From: CAWFZT01 sp963820415
GTDB lineage: Bacteria > Chloroflexota > Anaerolineae > Anaerolineales > Anaerolineaceae
Assembly: GCA_963820415.1 (NCBI GenBank)
Contig: CAWFZT010000008.1
Span: forward strand, 248,001-312,000
DNA: 64,000 bases
Direction of reading: 5' to 3'
The notes under the pieces were generated by a model. It made no database searches, was not told the origin of the DNA, and was given only the letters and a program-made list of their open reading frames with translations. Position 1 is the stretch's first letter. Each line of letters starts with the position of its first letter. Shown in pieces: positions 25,812 through 34,452 of the stretch. The position numbers and the translations under genes are program-made.

Positions 25812-26558
25812 TCATGCAGATTCAAGCGAACGTTTTTTCCACTGTTCGACGTTTACACCTTTAATCAAAAGCCACAAGGGAAATAATACTTCCCCAATAA
25901 ACGTATACTGGCCGATGGCCACACCCAAGTTGGGAAAAAGAAAGAATGTAACCGAATCGATCAGATAACCAAAACATCCAATCATCAACAAGACGCCTAG
26001 AATTTTGGGAATGAAACCCGACTTGAACACTAAATAACCCATGGGAAATAGCCACAAGCCCCAAAATATTCCGGCGATATTAATTCCAACTTCGTGCAAA
26101 TTAAGAAATAGGGGCACCAGCGCTTGCAGTTGATCTCCTGTGAAGGCTTTCATGGTGTTAGCGCCATGCAACAGCAGTAGGACGGCAAATCTATTAAGCT
26201 CGTTGAGCATCGCGATCGGGACGCCGAGCAACAGGAAGATTACCATCAGCAATGCCGTGTTCTTGTTCACCGGTTTGAGCAGCTTGTATAAAATCAGGAC
26301 AACCCATATATTGATTAGCTGGACGAGTAGTGCGCTCACAATGCTGAGACGGAAAAGCGATTCAGAAGCCAGGATATGATCGGCCGTCGCTGCGGCATCT
26401 CCAGGCACAATCAGCATCGAAGGAACAACCAGTATGCCGAAAATACCGAGTGGCAAGAGGAGCAGATAAAGAATCCCCGCGGCTCTCGCATCTTTGCGGA
26501 TGGAGCGGTCGGCGATGCTTGCGGGCTTTTTGATCGAATTCATTTCTTCGGGAGTCAT
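25812..26558 (-). CDS. DUF4386 family membrane protein
   Basis: 248 residues with about seven membrane helices. It opens with a basic lead containing DRSIRKDARAAGILYLLLLP, typical of DUF4386 (RxARxxGxxYL), then ADHILASESLFRLSIVSALL, NTALLMVIFLLLGVPIAMLN, and HEVGINIAGIFWGLWLFPMG. The family is uncharacterised and common in Chloroflexi and Bacteroidetes. ATG 26558 is chosen for GGAGAAAAAACG upstream and the homology start; the frame is open much further upstream as a shadow of the transporter gene. AT content is higher than in flanking genes. Confidence 0.82.
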   Translation of the reverse strand: MTPEEMNSIKKPASIADRSIRKDARAAGILYLLLLPLGIFGILVVPSMLIVPGDAAATADHILASESLFRLSIVSALLVQLINIWVVLILYKLLKPVNKNTALLMVIFLLLGVPIAMLNELNRFAVLLLLHGANTMKAFTGDQLQALVPLFLNLHEVGINIAGIFWGLWLFPMGYLVFKSGFIPKILGVLLMIGCFGYLIDSVTFFLFPNLGVAIGQYTFIGEVLFPLWLLIKGVNVEQWKKRSLESA

Positions 26559-26659
26559 CGTTTTTTCTCCTTTTTGGCCAATTCTGAATTTTTTGAAATC
26601 TTCCGGCAACAATATGGCTTCCCGGCTGCCCCTCTCCCTTTTATCCCCCGCATCCCTGA

Positions 26660-28045
26660 TTATATCTCTTCTTTGGCTGCCGCTGCTTTTCCGGCCTTGC
26701 GCGCCGCAATCTCCCGGCGCAGTTCGGCATGGCGGGTGCGCGTGAGCGGGTAGAACAGCGCAAACAAGATGCCCAGGCACAGGAAAATCGACGGCGCCAG
26801 GCCGGTCATCAGGCGGATGGCCAGGATGGCGCTGGCCGGCTGCACCGCTGCGTTGGGGATGAACCCGCTCCAGCCCATCACCAGCAGCATCATCGGCACC
26901 GCTATCGAACCGTCGACCTTCCCGATCAGGGTCACCAGGCTGTAAAACATGCCCTCGTGGCGGCTGCCCGTCTTTAACTCGTCCCATTCGATCGCGTCCG
27001 GTATCATCGCCCAGGGCAGCACGTCCATTGCCCCCACCCCAATCCCCGCCAGCCCGGCCAGCACAAAAATATAAACCGGGCTCCATGCCGGGTTCATCAT
27101 GATCATGGTGATCATCACTACCGAGAAGAACACCATGCCGATCACGTAGGCAATGCGCTTGTCCCAATGCTTCGAGGCCCATACCCAGAACGGCAGCGAA
27201 ATCAAGGCGGCGATAAACACCGTTCCCATAATCATGTCGCTTTGCTCTTCCAGGTGCATATGGTACTTGAGAAAATACAATAAGATCGACTGGATAATCG
27301 AGAAAGCCGTATTGGTGAAGAGGAAGACCCCCACCGCGAAGAAAAACGGGCGGTTGCCGAATGCCGCTTTCACCAATTCCTTGATGGTCGGCTGCACCTG
27401 TTCCAGGTGTTCAGAACGTTCACGTGTGCCGAAAAAGACGATGATCAGCGGCATGGCGCTGGCCAGGCCCAGGCCGATCCCCGTCCAGGTGACCTTCAGA
27501 CCATTGGCCGGGATCATCGAACCGATGATCGCCAGAGGCACGACGAAGGCCACCAGTTGCCCAACCAGTGAAAAGAACATGCGGTAGCTGGTCAGGTTGG
27601 TGCGCTCATCGTAGTCCTCCGTCAGCTCAGGGGTCAGGGCGTAATACGGCATATAGACCAGCGTGGCGAAAGTGTCATAGATAAAAAAGGCTGCCCCATA
27701 GTAGACCGCCAGCCAAATCTGGCTGTGGATGGGCGGGATGATCCACATCATCGAAAATCCCAGGGCAAAGGGGATAAACCCGACCAGCAGGAACGGCCTG
27801 CGGCGGCCCCAGCGGGTGCGCGTCCGGTCGGAAATGTAACCAATAATCGGGTCGTTGATGTAATCCCAGGTGCGCCCGATGAAAATGGCCGCCGCCGCCA
27901 GGGCTGGCGCCAGCCTGACCACATCGGTCAGGAAAATGGCAAACAGCACCCCGATCACTGTATCGGTCAGGGCAAAGCCAAAATCGCCGGTGCCGTAGAA
28001 CAGCTTGGCCCTACGGGGTAAATGCTCATCCTTGATGACAGCCAT
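26660..28045 (-). CDS. GPH-family sugar:cation symporter (MelB-like MFS)
   Basis: Twelve-helix glycoside-pentoside-hexuronide symporter that imports oligosaccharides with Na+ or H+. The 461 residues start LPRRAKLFYGTGDFGFALTD and contain DYINDPIIGYISDRTRTRWGRRRP cut to its core (WDYINDPIIG, RWGRRRPFLL), the family hallmark with the cation-site Asp, and a later GIGVGAMDVLPWAMIPDAIE. It ends in a basic tail. No regulator adjoins it; with the GH36 and GH1 enzymes it could import alpha-galactosides, but that is inference. Confidence 0.9.
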   Translation of the reverse strand: MAVIKDEHLPRRAKLFYGTGDFGFALTDTVIGVLFAIFLTDVVRLAPALAAAAIFIGRTWDYINDPIIGYISDRTRTRWGRRRPFLLVGFIPFALGFSMMWIIPPIHSQIWLAVYYGAAFFIYDTFATLVYMPYYALTPELTEDYDERTNLTSYRMFFSLVGQLVAFVVPLAIIGSMIPANGLKVTWTGIGLGLASAMPLIIVFFGTRERSEHLEQVQPTIKELVKAAFGNRPFFFAVGVFLFTNTAFSIIQSILLYFLKYHMHLEEQSDMIMGTVFIAALISLPFWVWASKHWDKRIAYVIGMVFFSVVMITMIMMNPAWSPVYIFVLAGLAGIGVGAMDVLPWAMIPDAIEWDELKTGSRHEGMFYSLVTLIGKVDGSIAVPMMLLVMGWSGFIPNAAVQPASAILAIRLMTGLAPSIFLCLGILFALFYPLTRTRHAELRREIAARKAGKAAAAKEEI

Positions 28046-28113
28046 GGTGTGGTTCTCCTATGGGTAAAAGTTAATGGGGATAGACAATTTAACCACATAG
28101 TTCACAACGCTCT

Positions 28114-28203
28114 TCAGCGCACCCGACGCTCGGCAGCGCACCCGACGCTCGGCAGCGCACCCGACGCTCTTCAGCGCACCCGACGCTCTTCAGCGCACCC
28201 GAA
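28114..28203. repeat. 19-bp tandem repeat, about 4.5 copies
   Basis: The unit CAGCGCACCCGACGCTCGG (variant ending CTT) is repeated head to tail with no spacers. Each unit contains the small inverted pair AGCG/CGCT. A single related copy (GCGCCCGACGCTCGGCAGCGC) occurs at 40793. It lies upstream of the symporter start. Confidence 0.75.
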
Positions 28204-28280
28204 GGGGTGAGGGGTGAGATCACGAAGGAATTTTTGGAATAAGAAACCAGATTTCGGTCACCCTTAAATCCTTTCCCTCT

Positions 28281-28322
28281 CAGCAATCAGCAATCGACAA
28301 TCAGCAATCATCAATCAGCTAT
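28281..28322. repeat. Heptamer array (CAGCAAT)n over a gene end
   Basis: Six consecutive 7-bp units: CAGCAAT, CAGCAAT, CGACAAT, CAGCAAT, CATCAAT, CAGCTAT. The array covers the last codons and stop of the minus-strand zinc-ribbon gene. It resembles short tandemly repeated heptamers described in cyanobacteria. Confidence 0.7.
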
Positions 28323-28958
28323 TAGCTTATTCCCACATTTCCAGCAAAACTGCACCCCCGGGCGGAGGGGCTCGCCGCAGTTCGGGCACGTCGCGGCAGG
28401 AGCGGACACAGGGATTGGCGCAGGCATCGCTGCTGCCCTCCCTGGCGCCCCTGGCGCCACCGGCTTGCCGCAGCCTGGACAGAACTTGCTGGTCGGCTTG
28501 AGTGAGGCGCCGCAGTGCGGGCAAAACCTGCCTGCCTGCCGTAGGGGGGTGGTCTGGACAGGCGTGCCCGCCGGGCGCAGGGGCGCTGGAGTGACCTGGG
28601 TAGGCATAGCTGCCGCTCGAACATGTGACTGGGTTGCCTGCGGCGCGGGCCTCCTTTGAGTAGGTTCTTCCAGGGGCAGGGGCGTCGCGCCGGCCTGGCC
28701 GGCCGTCACCGCCACCGTGATGCGGGTCTGACCTATTTGCAGCACGTCTCCGGATTTCAACTCAGTGGGCTTACTGATTAAAACCCCATTGACCAATGTT
28801 CCGTTACCACTGCCCAGGTCGCCGCCCCCGCCGCCCGCCAGCCACTCCGCCGACTGCCCTGCCAGCGCCGCTAGAGGCAGGAACACCACCAAAATGTAAG
28901 CTGCCACCCCCAGGGCATGGCCGATCTTTTCGATCCACTGGCGACGGGAAAACCTCAT
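28311..28958 (-). CDS. Degenerate FHA domain plus double zinc-ribbon protein
   Basis: 215 residues. Residues 11-85 have FHA spacing: IGHALG, then DLGSGNGTLVNGVLI, SGDVLQIGQTRITV. The second half is a good FHA match (GS-NGT-VNG, GD-IQIG), but the first half is hydrophobic and the phosphothreonine-contacting S-R-x-H is replaced by GQSA, so phosphopeptide binding is doubtful. After a Pro/Thr linker come two CxxCG pairs: CPHCGASLKPTSKFCPGCG and CPNCGEPLRPGVQFCWKCG. The leading hydrophobic run could instead be a membrane helix. AAGGGA precedes the ATG. The stop lies in a heptamer repeat. Confidence 0.7.
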   Translation of the reverse strand: MRFSRRQWIEKIGHALGVAAYILVVFLPLAALAGQSAEWLAGGGGGDLGSGNGTLVNGVLISKPTELKSGDVLQIGQTRITVAVTAGQAGATPLPLEEPTQRRPAPQATQSHVRAAAMPTQVTPAPLRPAGTPVQTTPLRQAGRFCPHCGASLKPTSKFCPGCGKPVAPGAPGRAAAMPAPIPVSAPAATCPNCGEPLRPGVQFCWKCGNKLIAD

Positions 28959-28975
28959 CTATCCCTTTCCCTTGC

Positions 28976-30031
28976 TCATTGAATGAAAATCTCCGTCAAA
29001 TCCTTCTGGGCCGCCTCCAAATTCGCATAAATATCCCGGATCGGAACGGTCACCCCAATCACCTTGACCCCCTTGAAACAGCCGCCCGCCTTCAACCCCG
29101 GGTGCAGCGGAGCGTGGCTCCAGCCAGCGTCCACCAGCGCCTGCTCCGTCGCAGGCCGCAGCAGGAAATCCACCAACTGGCGCGCCTCCGCCAGGTGGGG
29201 AGCGCCCGCTACTACGCCCACCGTATTGGGGATGATCAACGTACCGAGCGCGGTTCCACCCTTTTCCTGCGGCTTCTGGTCGGGGATGATGATCTTCACC
29301 GGGGCGCCGTTCCCCAGCGCCACACAGGCGTCGTCGCTGTCGAGAAGACCCACCCCCAGGCGCCCGTCCGACACCATATCCCTGACCACTGAGTTGCCGT
29401 CCACAACCTGGATACCGCGCTGCTTGAGCGCCTGAAAGAAAGCCCGGCCCTGCTGCGGGCCGCGCAAAGCGTACAGCGCCGCGGCATAGTCCAAGGTGGT
29501 GCCAAAGAGCGGCTGGACAATGCCCACCTGGTCGGGCGGAATAGCCGGGTCGAGCAGGTCATCCACCGAGGTAGGCGGCATGCCGTGGTCCTGCTTGACC
29601 TTGTTCTTATTGACCAATAACACGCGCATACGCCCGGCGAACCCGGTCCAGTAACCGTCCGGGTCCTTGTAAATCGCCGGGATGTCGGCCGCGTCAGGCG
29701 AGCGGTAGGCCTGTAGCACGCCCTTCTCTTGCAGCAGCAGCATTTCCACGAATTCCCCACTCCAGAAAACATCCGCCAGCGGGCGGTCCTTCTCGGCGAT
29801 CAGGCGGTTGACCAGCCCAGTAGTCTTGGTCGTCTCCACGTCGTAGACCGGCTTGACCTGCACGCCGGTTTCGACAGCGAAGCGCTTCAGCACCGGCTCA
29901 GCGTAAACCTGGTCGACCGAGGTATAGATGACCACCTGGCGCGCCTGCCCGTTCGGAGAACAGGCGAGCAAGTTCCCTAAGGCAAAGAGAATCACAAGGA
30001 ATGAGAAATACTTTCCCGGCTTTTTCATCAT
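28976..30031 (-). CDS. Extracellular solute-binding lipoprotein, iron/phosphonate type
   Basis: 351-residue periplasmic-binding-protein fold of ABC family 1. Lipobox LGNLLAC, then VVIYTSVDQVYAEPVLKRFA, typical of Fe(III)- or 2-aminoethylphosphonate-binding proteins (FutA/AfuA-like), and later ADVFWSGEFVEMLLL, LDYAAALYALRGPQQGRAFF, and TVGVVAGAPHLAEARQLVDFLL. Tyrosine-rich iron ligands cannot be confirmed. No permease or ATPase gene is adjacent, so it is an orphan binding protein or its transporter is elsewhere. Confidence 0.85.
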   Translation of the reverse strand: MMKKPGKYFSFLVILFALGNLLACSPNGQARQVVIYTSVDQVYAEPVLKRFAVETGVQVKPVYDVETTKTTGLVNRLIAEKDRPLADVFWSGEFVEMLLLQEKGVLQAYRSPDAADIPAIYKDPDGYWTGFAGRMRVLLVNKNKVKQDHGMPPTSVDDLLDPAIPPDQVGIVQPLFGTTLDYAAALYALRGPQQGRAFFQALKQRGIQVVDGNSVVRDMVSDGRLGVGLLDSDDACVALGNGAPVKIIIPDQKPQEKGGTALGTLIIPNTVGVVAGAPHLAEARQLVDFLLRPATEQALVDAGWSHAPLHPGLKAGGCFKGVKVIGVTVPIRDIYANLEAAQKDLTEIFIQ

Positions 30032-30096
30032 TGCAGTCCCATTATTCTATTGAGGTTAATCAGGATATACGCTGGTATTATTTTATACCTGAATCC

Positions 30097-31131
30097 CTAT
30101 AATTTCAGCAATCGGGCGGCGTTGTCGTGGTAGACTTTGCGCAGCACCTCGTCCGGCAGGGACAGGCCGTAGATGCGCCAGCGCCCCTGGCCGCCTGAAG
30201 ACGAATGGGGGCTGTAATTGAAATATTCATCAGCCGTCTCCAGGAAGCGGAAGTGTAACTGGTACATCTCCAGGCTCGGCCCGGCGTCCGTGCCGAAAAC
30301 GATGCGGTCGGCGTACTTGATGAACCACTCCCTGGCCGAATAGGGCGCCCGCCCCAACTCGGCCAGGCGGGCGGCGATGTCGGTGTTGAAGTTGGGATAA
30401 CGCTCCATCATCTTGGAGACGAAACCCAGGTTCTCGGGGTAGCAGCCCACGTGGGCGGTGACGAAATTGGTCTTAGGGTGGCTTTCGATCAGGTGATACA
30501 GGCTGTCCAGCAGGGCCTCGAAGGCCGGGAACTCGGAGCCGTAGAACAGCCAGGCCGGCATAGCATGCAGCTCGTCCCAGCGCTCGTTGAAGCGATCGAG
30601 CGGGCGGAAGAAAGCACGCGGGTCGGCGGTATGGATGGTGACAGGCAGGCCGGCCTCCCCCACCACGTCCCACAGGTCGCTCAGGCGCGGGTCATCCGGC
30701 ATCACCAGGCGGTTGTCCTGGTCGCGGTGGATCAGGCCCAGCTCCTTGTAGATCTTCAGGCCGCGCGCCCCGGCTTTGATATCTTTTTCCAGGGCCTTGC
30801 GGCGCGAGTCACTCCAGCCGGGGGCGCCCAGGCCGCTGAAGTCAATGTTGGCATAGGTGACAAAGCGACCGGGATAAACCTGGTCGAGTTTCTCCAGGTT
30901 GCGTTTGAGCACGTCGCCGGTCTCGCCGCTCAGGTTGACCACCGTGGCGACGTTGAGGAAATCCAGCTCGCAGATGATCTCGGCCATATCCCTCTTTTCC
31001 CAACCAAAATGGGGGTAGGTGACGTGGTTGTGAGCATCCACCACGGGGAATTTGGCGCGTGGAATCTTGTGCTCGGGAACTACCAGCTCGGAACGGGGTA
31101 GAAAATCCTCAATGTATATCCGGTCAACCAT
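30097..31131 (-). CDS. Amidohydrolase-2 family protein, copy 1
   Basis: 344-residue TIM-barrel hydrolase or decarboxylase of the amidohydrolase-2 group. Metal-binding elements: VVDAHNHV (HxH), LPVTIHTADP, NFVTAHVGCYPENLG and FGTDAGPS (late Asp). The enzyme class includes aromatic-acid decarboxylases and lactonases; substrate unknown. It is about 90% identical by my count to the protein at 42419-43453, differing mostly near both ends while residues about 115-280 are nearly unchanged. Here the late motif is FGTDAGPS, in the other copy FGTDFIPA, which may alter the substrate pocket. Confidence 0.85.
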   Translation of the reverse strand: MVDRIYIEDFLPRSELVVPEHKIPRAKFPVVDAHNHVTYPHFGWEKRDMAEIICELDFLNVATVVNLSGETGDVLKRNLEKLDQVYPGRFVTYANIDFSGLGAPGWSDSRRKALEKDIKAGARGLKIYKELGLIHRDQDNRLVMPDDPRLSDLWDVVGEAGLPVTIHTADPRAFFRPLDRFNERWDELHAMPAWLFYGSEFPAFEALLDSLYHLIESHPKTNFVTAHVGCYPENLGFVSKMMERYPNFNTDIAARLAELGRAPYSAREWFIKYADRIVFGTDAGPSLEMYQLHFRFLETADEYFNYSPHSSSGGQGRWRIYGLSLPDEVLRKVYHDNAARLLKL

Positions 31132-31236
31132 GGGAATGTGTCCTTTCTACAAAGTTTTTGTTCACGCTTTTATTATAAACTTGAAATCAATGACCTGCCT
31201 GTTATGCCGGCTCATTGGGATTTGTTGTGGAAGGTC

Positions 31237-31290
31237 CCCGGATTTGGTGGTGTGAGCCTGCGTACGCAGGCTCACACCACCAAATCCGGG
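31237..31290. repeat. 54-bp perfect palindrome in a divergent promoter region
   Basis: Sequence 31237-31290 is its own reverse complement, centred on CGTACG (31261-31266), with 27-nt arms beginning CCCGGATTTGGTGGTGTGAG. Partial complementarity (GTTGTGGAA and TTCACAAC) continues outside. It lies between the divergent amidohydrolase (31131) and SUMF1 (31442) genes. Confidence 0.85.
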
Positions 31291-31441
31291 AGTTCACAAC
31301 GGCCATTCCCAGAGAACCATTATGCCAAATTTATTCTTACAGTTATATAATGGATATTGCCCCTTTGGGATTCACCTTGGTGACCTTGGCCGCGCCAACA
31401 GGGACGCCCAATCCTGATCCACGCCATAGGACAAGAACATC

Positions 31442-32512
31442 ATGAAGAAAATTGCCATTTGTATCCTGGGGATGGTTTTAATAACCCTGGCCTGCGTCCT
31501 GCCGGGGAGCGTACCTGTCAAAGAGGCCACCCCATCCGCAGCAGCCAGCCGTACGCCAGCCCCTGCAACAGAAATCCCCAGCCTGTCCTCAACCCCTTCA
31601 TTAGAAGCAACAGCATTGCCCACTCGAACACTGGCGTTGAACCCGTCCCCAACCAACACCGCTATCGTGACGGCCATCCCCACCGCCGAAATTACGGCTA
31701 CAATAACCGCAACCCCTGGGATCGGATCCACTCGCATCTCGGAAATAGATGGGATGAAACTGGTGTACGTCCCAGCCGGAGCATTTGGGATGGGTTCAAG
31801 CGAGGCTCAATACTTTGCGGCAGTCAGGTTATGTCTCAATGCAGGAGGTAAACAGGATTATTGTAACCTATGGGAAATGTTGGACAAACCCCTTCACACA
31901 GTCATCCTGGATGCTTTCTGGATTGACCAGACCGAGGTGACCAACGCCATGTATGCCATGTGTATCAGCGCCGGGGCTTGCCAGCCGCCAGGCCATACGA
32001 ATTCCCTCAACCACAAGCTTTATTACGGTGAGGATCAATTTGCCGATTACCCGGTGATCTATGTCAACTGGAACCAGGCCAATGCCTATTGCAAATGGGC
32101 CGGACGGCAATTACCCACCGAGGCCCAGTGGGAAAAAGCGGCGCGCGACACAGACGGCAGAACCTATCCGTGGGGAGAGGGGATGGACTGCCAGAAGGCA
32201 AATATAAATGGCTGTGTGGGAGATACGACCGCGGTGGGCAGTTACCCGGCCGGGGCCAGCCCCTATGGGGCGCTGGATATGGCCGGCAATGTTCAAGAAT
32301 GGGTGGCAGATTGGTACGGCGCCAGCTATTATAGCAGCTCTCCCAAACGCAACCCGACCGGGCCCGCTTCCGGTGATACAAAGATATTGCGCGGCGGGTC
32401 CTGCGACGTTGATATCTATAACGGCGGTCGTTCTGCCTACCGCACCTACTGTGGCACCGACTGCAGCCTCAGTGACATTGGCTTTCGCTGTGCGATCAGT
32501 GCAGCTCCCTAG
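31442..32512 (+). CDS. SUMF1/formylglycine-enzyme-like lipoprotein
   Basis: 356 residues. Lipobox ITLAC, then a long Ser/Thr/Pro linker to about residue 105, then a full SUMF1 (FGE-sulfatase) domain: VYVPAGAFGMGSSEAQ, FWIDQTEVTNAMYAMC, YPVIYVNWNQANAYCKWAGR, LPTEAQWEKAARDTDGRTYPWG, GNVQEWVADWYG and ILRGGSC...FRCA. True formylglycine-generating enzymes use paired active-site cysteines; only one is seen at RGGSC, so this is more likely a surface binding or scaffold version. A TATAAT lies at 31346. The next gene overlaps it in no frame. Confidence 0.87.
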   Translation: MKKIAICILGMVLITLACVLPGSVPVKEATPSAAASRTPAPATEIPSLSSTPSLEATALPTRTLALNPSPTNTAIVTAIPTAEITATITATPGIGSTRISEIDGMKLVYVPAGAFGMGSSEAQYFAAVRLCLNAGGKQDYCNLWEMLDKPLHTVILDAFWIDQTEVTNAMYAMCISAGACQPPGHTNSLNHKLYYGEDQFADYPVIYVNWNQANAYCKWAGRQLPTEAQWEKAARDTDGRTYPWGEGMDCQKANINGCVGDTTAVGSYPAGASPYGALDMAGNVQEWVADWYGASYYSSSPKRNPTGPASGDTKILRGGSCDVDIYNGGRSAYRTYCGTDCSLSDIGFRCAISAAP

Positions 32513-32570
32513 AGCACAATTCGTGGGTTCCTTGGTAAAGAGTTTTCAACCAAACAGTACTAAATTAACA

Positions 32571-33194
32571 ATGAAAATTTTTGAAATTATCGCCAATATC
32601 ATTGTCATCGCCAGCCTGGTGTATCTGTCCTTTATTCTAACCCTGGCTGACTGGTTGGCTGCTTTGTGGAGAGGCCAGGCTGTCTCTTTGCTGCCCGAGC
32701 AAAGAGGGTGGAAATGGCCGTTTTGGACGCAAATCGGCATGGTGGTGCTGGGGCTGTTGCTGTGCATCCCTCTTTTTTACTTCCTGTGGATTCCCCTGGT
32801 AACCCTGACTGCCGGTGAAAGGCTCTTGATGAAAATCTTGGGCCTAGTGATTTACCTGGCTGGCTGTACCTTCACACTCTGGGCACGCCACACCCTGGGA
32901 AAGATGTGGGGAATTAGCACCAGCCAGAATGTGAAGCTGCTCGATGATCACCAGCTCATCCAAAGCGGTCCCTACGCGTATGTACGTAATCCGATGTATT
33001 TTGGCTGGTGGATGGCTATGTTGGGTCTGCTCCTGCTTTATCCGACCTGGGTTGTCTTGCTCATGCTGGTCTTCTCGGTCATAGCCTTCACCGGCCGCGC
33101 CCGCCGTGAGGAGGTTGCCCTGGCTGAACGTTTTGGCGAAGCATGGACAGAATATAAAAAGCGCACTAAGTTCCTGATCCCATTCATATACTAG
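32571..33194 (+). CDS. Isoprenylcysteine methyltransferase-like membrane protein
   Basis: 207 residues, five hydrophobic segments, with the ICMT/PEMT methyltransferase signature near the end: LIQSGPYAYVRNPMYFGWWM followed by RREEVALAERFGEAWTEYKKRTKFLIP. This family uses SAM to methylate small lipids or prenyl groups; many bacterial members are uncharacterised. Start ATG 32571 fits the first helix; the open frame extends upstream inside the SUMF1 gene in another phase. A C-terminal fragment of the same family is present at 59306. Confidence 0.82.
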   Translation: MKIFEIIANIIVIASLVYLSFILTLADWLAALWRGQAVSLLPEQRGWKWPFWTQIGMVVLGLLLCIPLFYFLWIPLVTLTAGERLLMKILGLVIYLAGCTFTLWARHTLGKMWGISTSQNVKLLDDHQLIQSGPYAYVRNPMYFGWWMAMLGLLLLYPTWVVLLMLVFSVIAFTGRARREEVALAERFGEAWTEYKKRTKFLIPFIY

Positions 33195-33203
33195 GATAAA
33201 AGG

Positions 33204-33240
33204 AAAATATCACCCCTTTGCTTCTGAGTGGGGTTATTTT
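33204..33240 (+). terminator. Terminator-like stem
   Basis: AAAATATCACCCC and GTGGGGTTATTTT form an imperfect stem ten bases after the methyltransferase stop, ending in TTTT. Confidence 0.5.
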
Positions 33241-33401
33241 GATTCGGTCACATCATTCTTAGTAATTAAATCCAATCATTAAGAATAAATTTAAGATAAA
33301 AAAGAAAAGCGAAATAAGAGCCACCCGCTATCCTGTAGACAAGCAACACAAACAGTCTGATGAATGAAATCACAGGCTGAACTAGAAAAAAGGAGAATAC
33401 C

Positions 33402-34262
33402 ATGTCCCATTTCGCTTTGTCTCATAATCGTTCTCTTGTGGTCACTGCGCTGGTCATTGTGCTGGCGCTGGCCGCAGCCGTTTTCGCCTTCACCTATCTG
33501 AAAAGCCCTGTTCCAGTTGTCAACGCGGTCAACCCGGCCAGTGTAGCCAGTCACCCCGCTTCGAACCAGACCATCGACCTGGGGGCCGGCTACTTTTTAG
33601 AGATGAATGACCAGGGCGGTCATATTGTCGCCCCCGCCGTGATTGTCCGGCCTGCGGACGAGACCCTGGACCTGGGGGACGGGTACACGCTGAAGCTGAC
33701 TGTCAGCGGTGGGCAAATCATTCCGCCGGCACGCCCCAATCTCTATTTCAAACAGACCGACCTGGGAGACGGGTACGTGTTGGTTGTGAACGGCTATGGC
33801 GGCGAGATTGTCGCCCCACCCAGCACCTTCAAAGCCCAACCCGCCGCAGCCACGACCAAAGTGCAGGATCTCGGCGCCGGTTACAAATTGGAAATCGGCC
33901 CACAGGGCGGACAGATCGTAGCGCCCAGCAGCCTGGTCAAGAGCCCGGCTCAGACCTCCACAGTGACCAGGACGGACATCGGCGACGGCTACTGGTTAGT
34001 GATCGGCCCGGACGGCGGGCAGATCATGGCGCCCAGCAACCTGGTCAAGAGCCCGGCTCAGACCTCCACAGTGCGCAAGATGGACCTCGGCGACGGCTAC
34101 TGGCTAGTGATCGGCCCGGACGGCGGACAGATCGTGGCGCCCGGCAGCCTGGTCAAGAGCCCGGCCCTGACCGCCACAGTGACCAGGACGGATATCGGCG
34201 CTGGCTACTGGCTAGTGATCGGCCCAGAGGGTGGGCAGATCGTAAAAGAAGGATCGAGGTAA
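33402..34262 (+). CDS. Secreted protein with seven GxGYxL repeats
   Basis: 286 residues with a signal anchor (LVVTALVIVLALAAAVFAFTYL) and about seven tandem units of 31-36 residues. Typical cores are DLGAGYFLEMNDQGGHIVAP and DIGDGYWLVIGPDGGQIMAP; the later copies add SLVKSPAQTSTVTR linkers and are nearly identical, suggesting recent amplification. The core matches the three repeats of the protein at 14474 (G-x-G-Y-x-L...G-x-x-I-x-x-P). GGAG precedes the ATG. The SARP-STAND regulator follows 220 bases downstream on the same strand. I do not recognise a family; a beta-rich surface protein is likely. Confidence 0.82.
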   Translation: MSHFALSHNRSLVVTALVIVLALAAAVFAFTYLKSPVPVVNAVNPASVASHPASNQTIDLGAGYFLEMNDQGGHIVAPAVIVRPADETLDLGDGYTLKLTVSGGQIIPPARPNLYFKQTDLGDGYVLVVNGYGGEIVAPPSTFKAQPAAATTKVQDLGAGYKLEIGPQGGQIVAPSSLVKSPAQTSTVTRTDIGDGYWLVIGPDGGQIMAPSNLVKSPAQTSTVRKMDLGDGYWLVIGPDGGQIVAPGSLVKSPALTATVTRTDIGAGYWLVIGPEGGQIVKEGSR

Positions 34263-34313
34263 GGGGTAGGGGAGCGGCTTACTGTCTCACCTCATCCGAT
34301 CAAATCCTCCAAT

Positions 34314-34346
34314 GCTCCGGCTGGCAATCTACGTGCCAGCCGGAGC
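34314..34346. promoter_or_regulatory. Hairpin or operator GCTCCGGCTGGCA / TGCCAGCCGGAGC
   Basis: Perfect 13-bp arms (34314-34326 and 34334-34346) around a 7-base loop, 52 bases after the repeat-protein stop. It holds TGGCA...TGCCA, the pair clustered upstream of the first STAND regulator. It could be a terminator without T-tract or a binding site. Confidence 0.55.
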
Positions 34347-34363
34347 CGCAGGTTTAAAAGGGT

Positions 34364-34415
34364 TGAATTTTTGGGTGTTGCTGGTGTCATGACACCAGCA
34401 ACACCCAAAAATTCA
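34364..34415. repeat. 52-bp perfect palindrome upstream of the SARP-STAND gene
   Basis: Bases 34364-34415 are self-complementary, centred on GTCATGAC (34386-34393). The left arm reads GAATTTTTGGGTGTTGCTGG from 34365. CTTTTTT follows, so on the plus strand it can also act as a strong terminator. It ends 66 bases before the regulator's ATG. Confidence 0.85.
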
Positions 34416-34452
34416 CTTTTTTCAAGATATGGCAGAGCAGTTCCGTTTTATG

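Noticed and set aside
28114..28203. CRISPR array
   Set aside because: Units are only 19 bp and contiguous with no spacers, and no cas gene is nearby.
31442..32512. True formylglycine-generating sulfatase activator
   Set aside because: Only one candidate active-site Cys and a lipoprotein signal; no sulfatase gene nearby.
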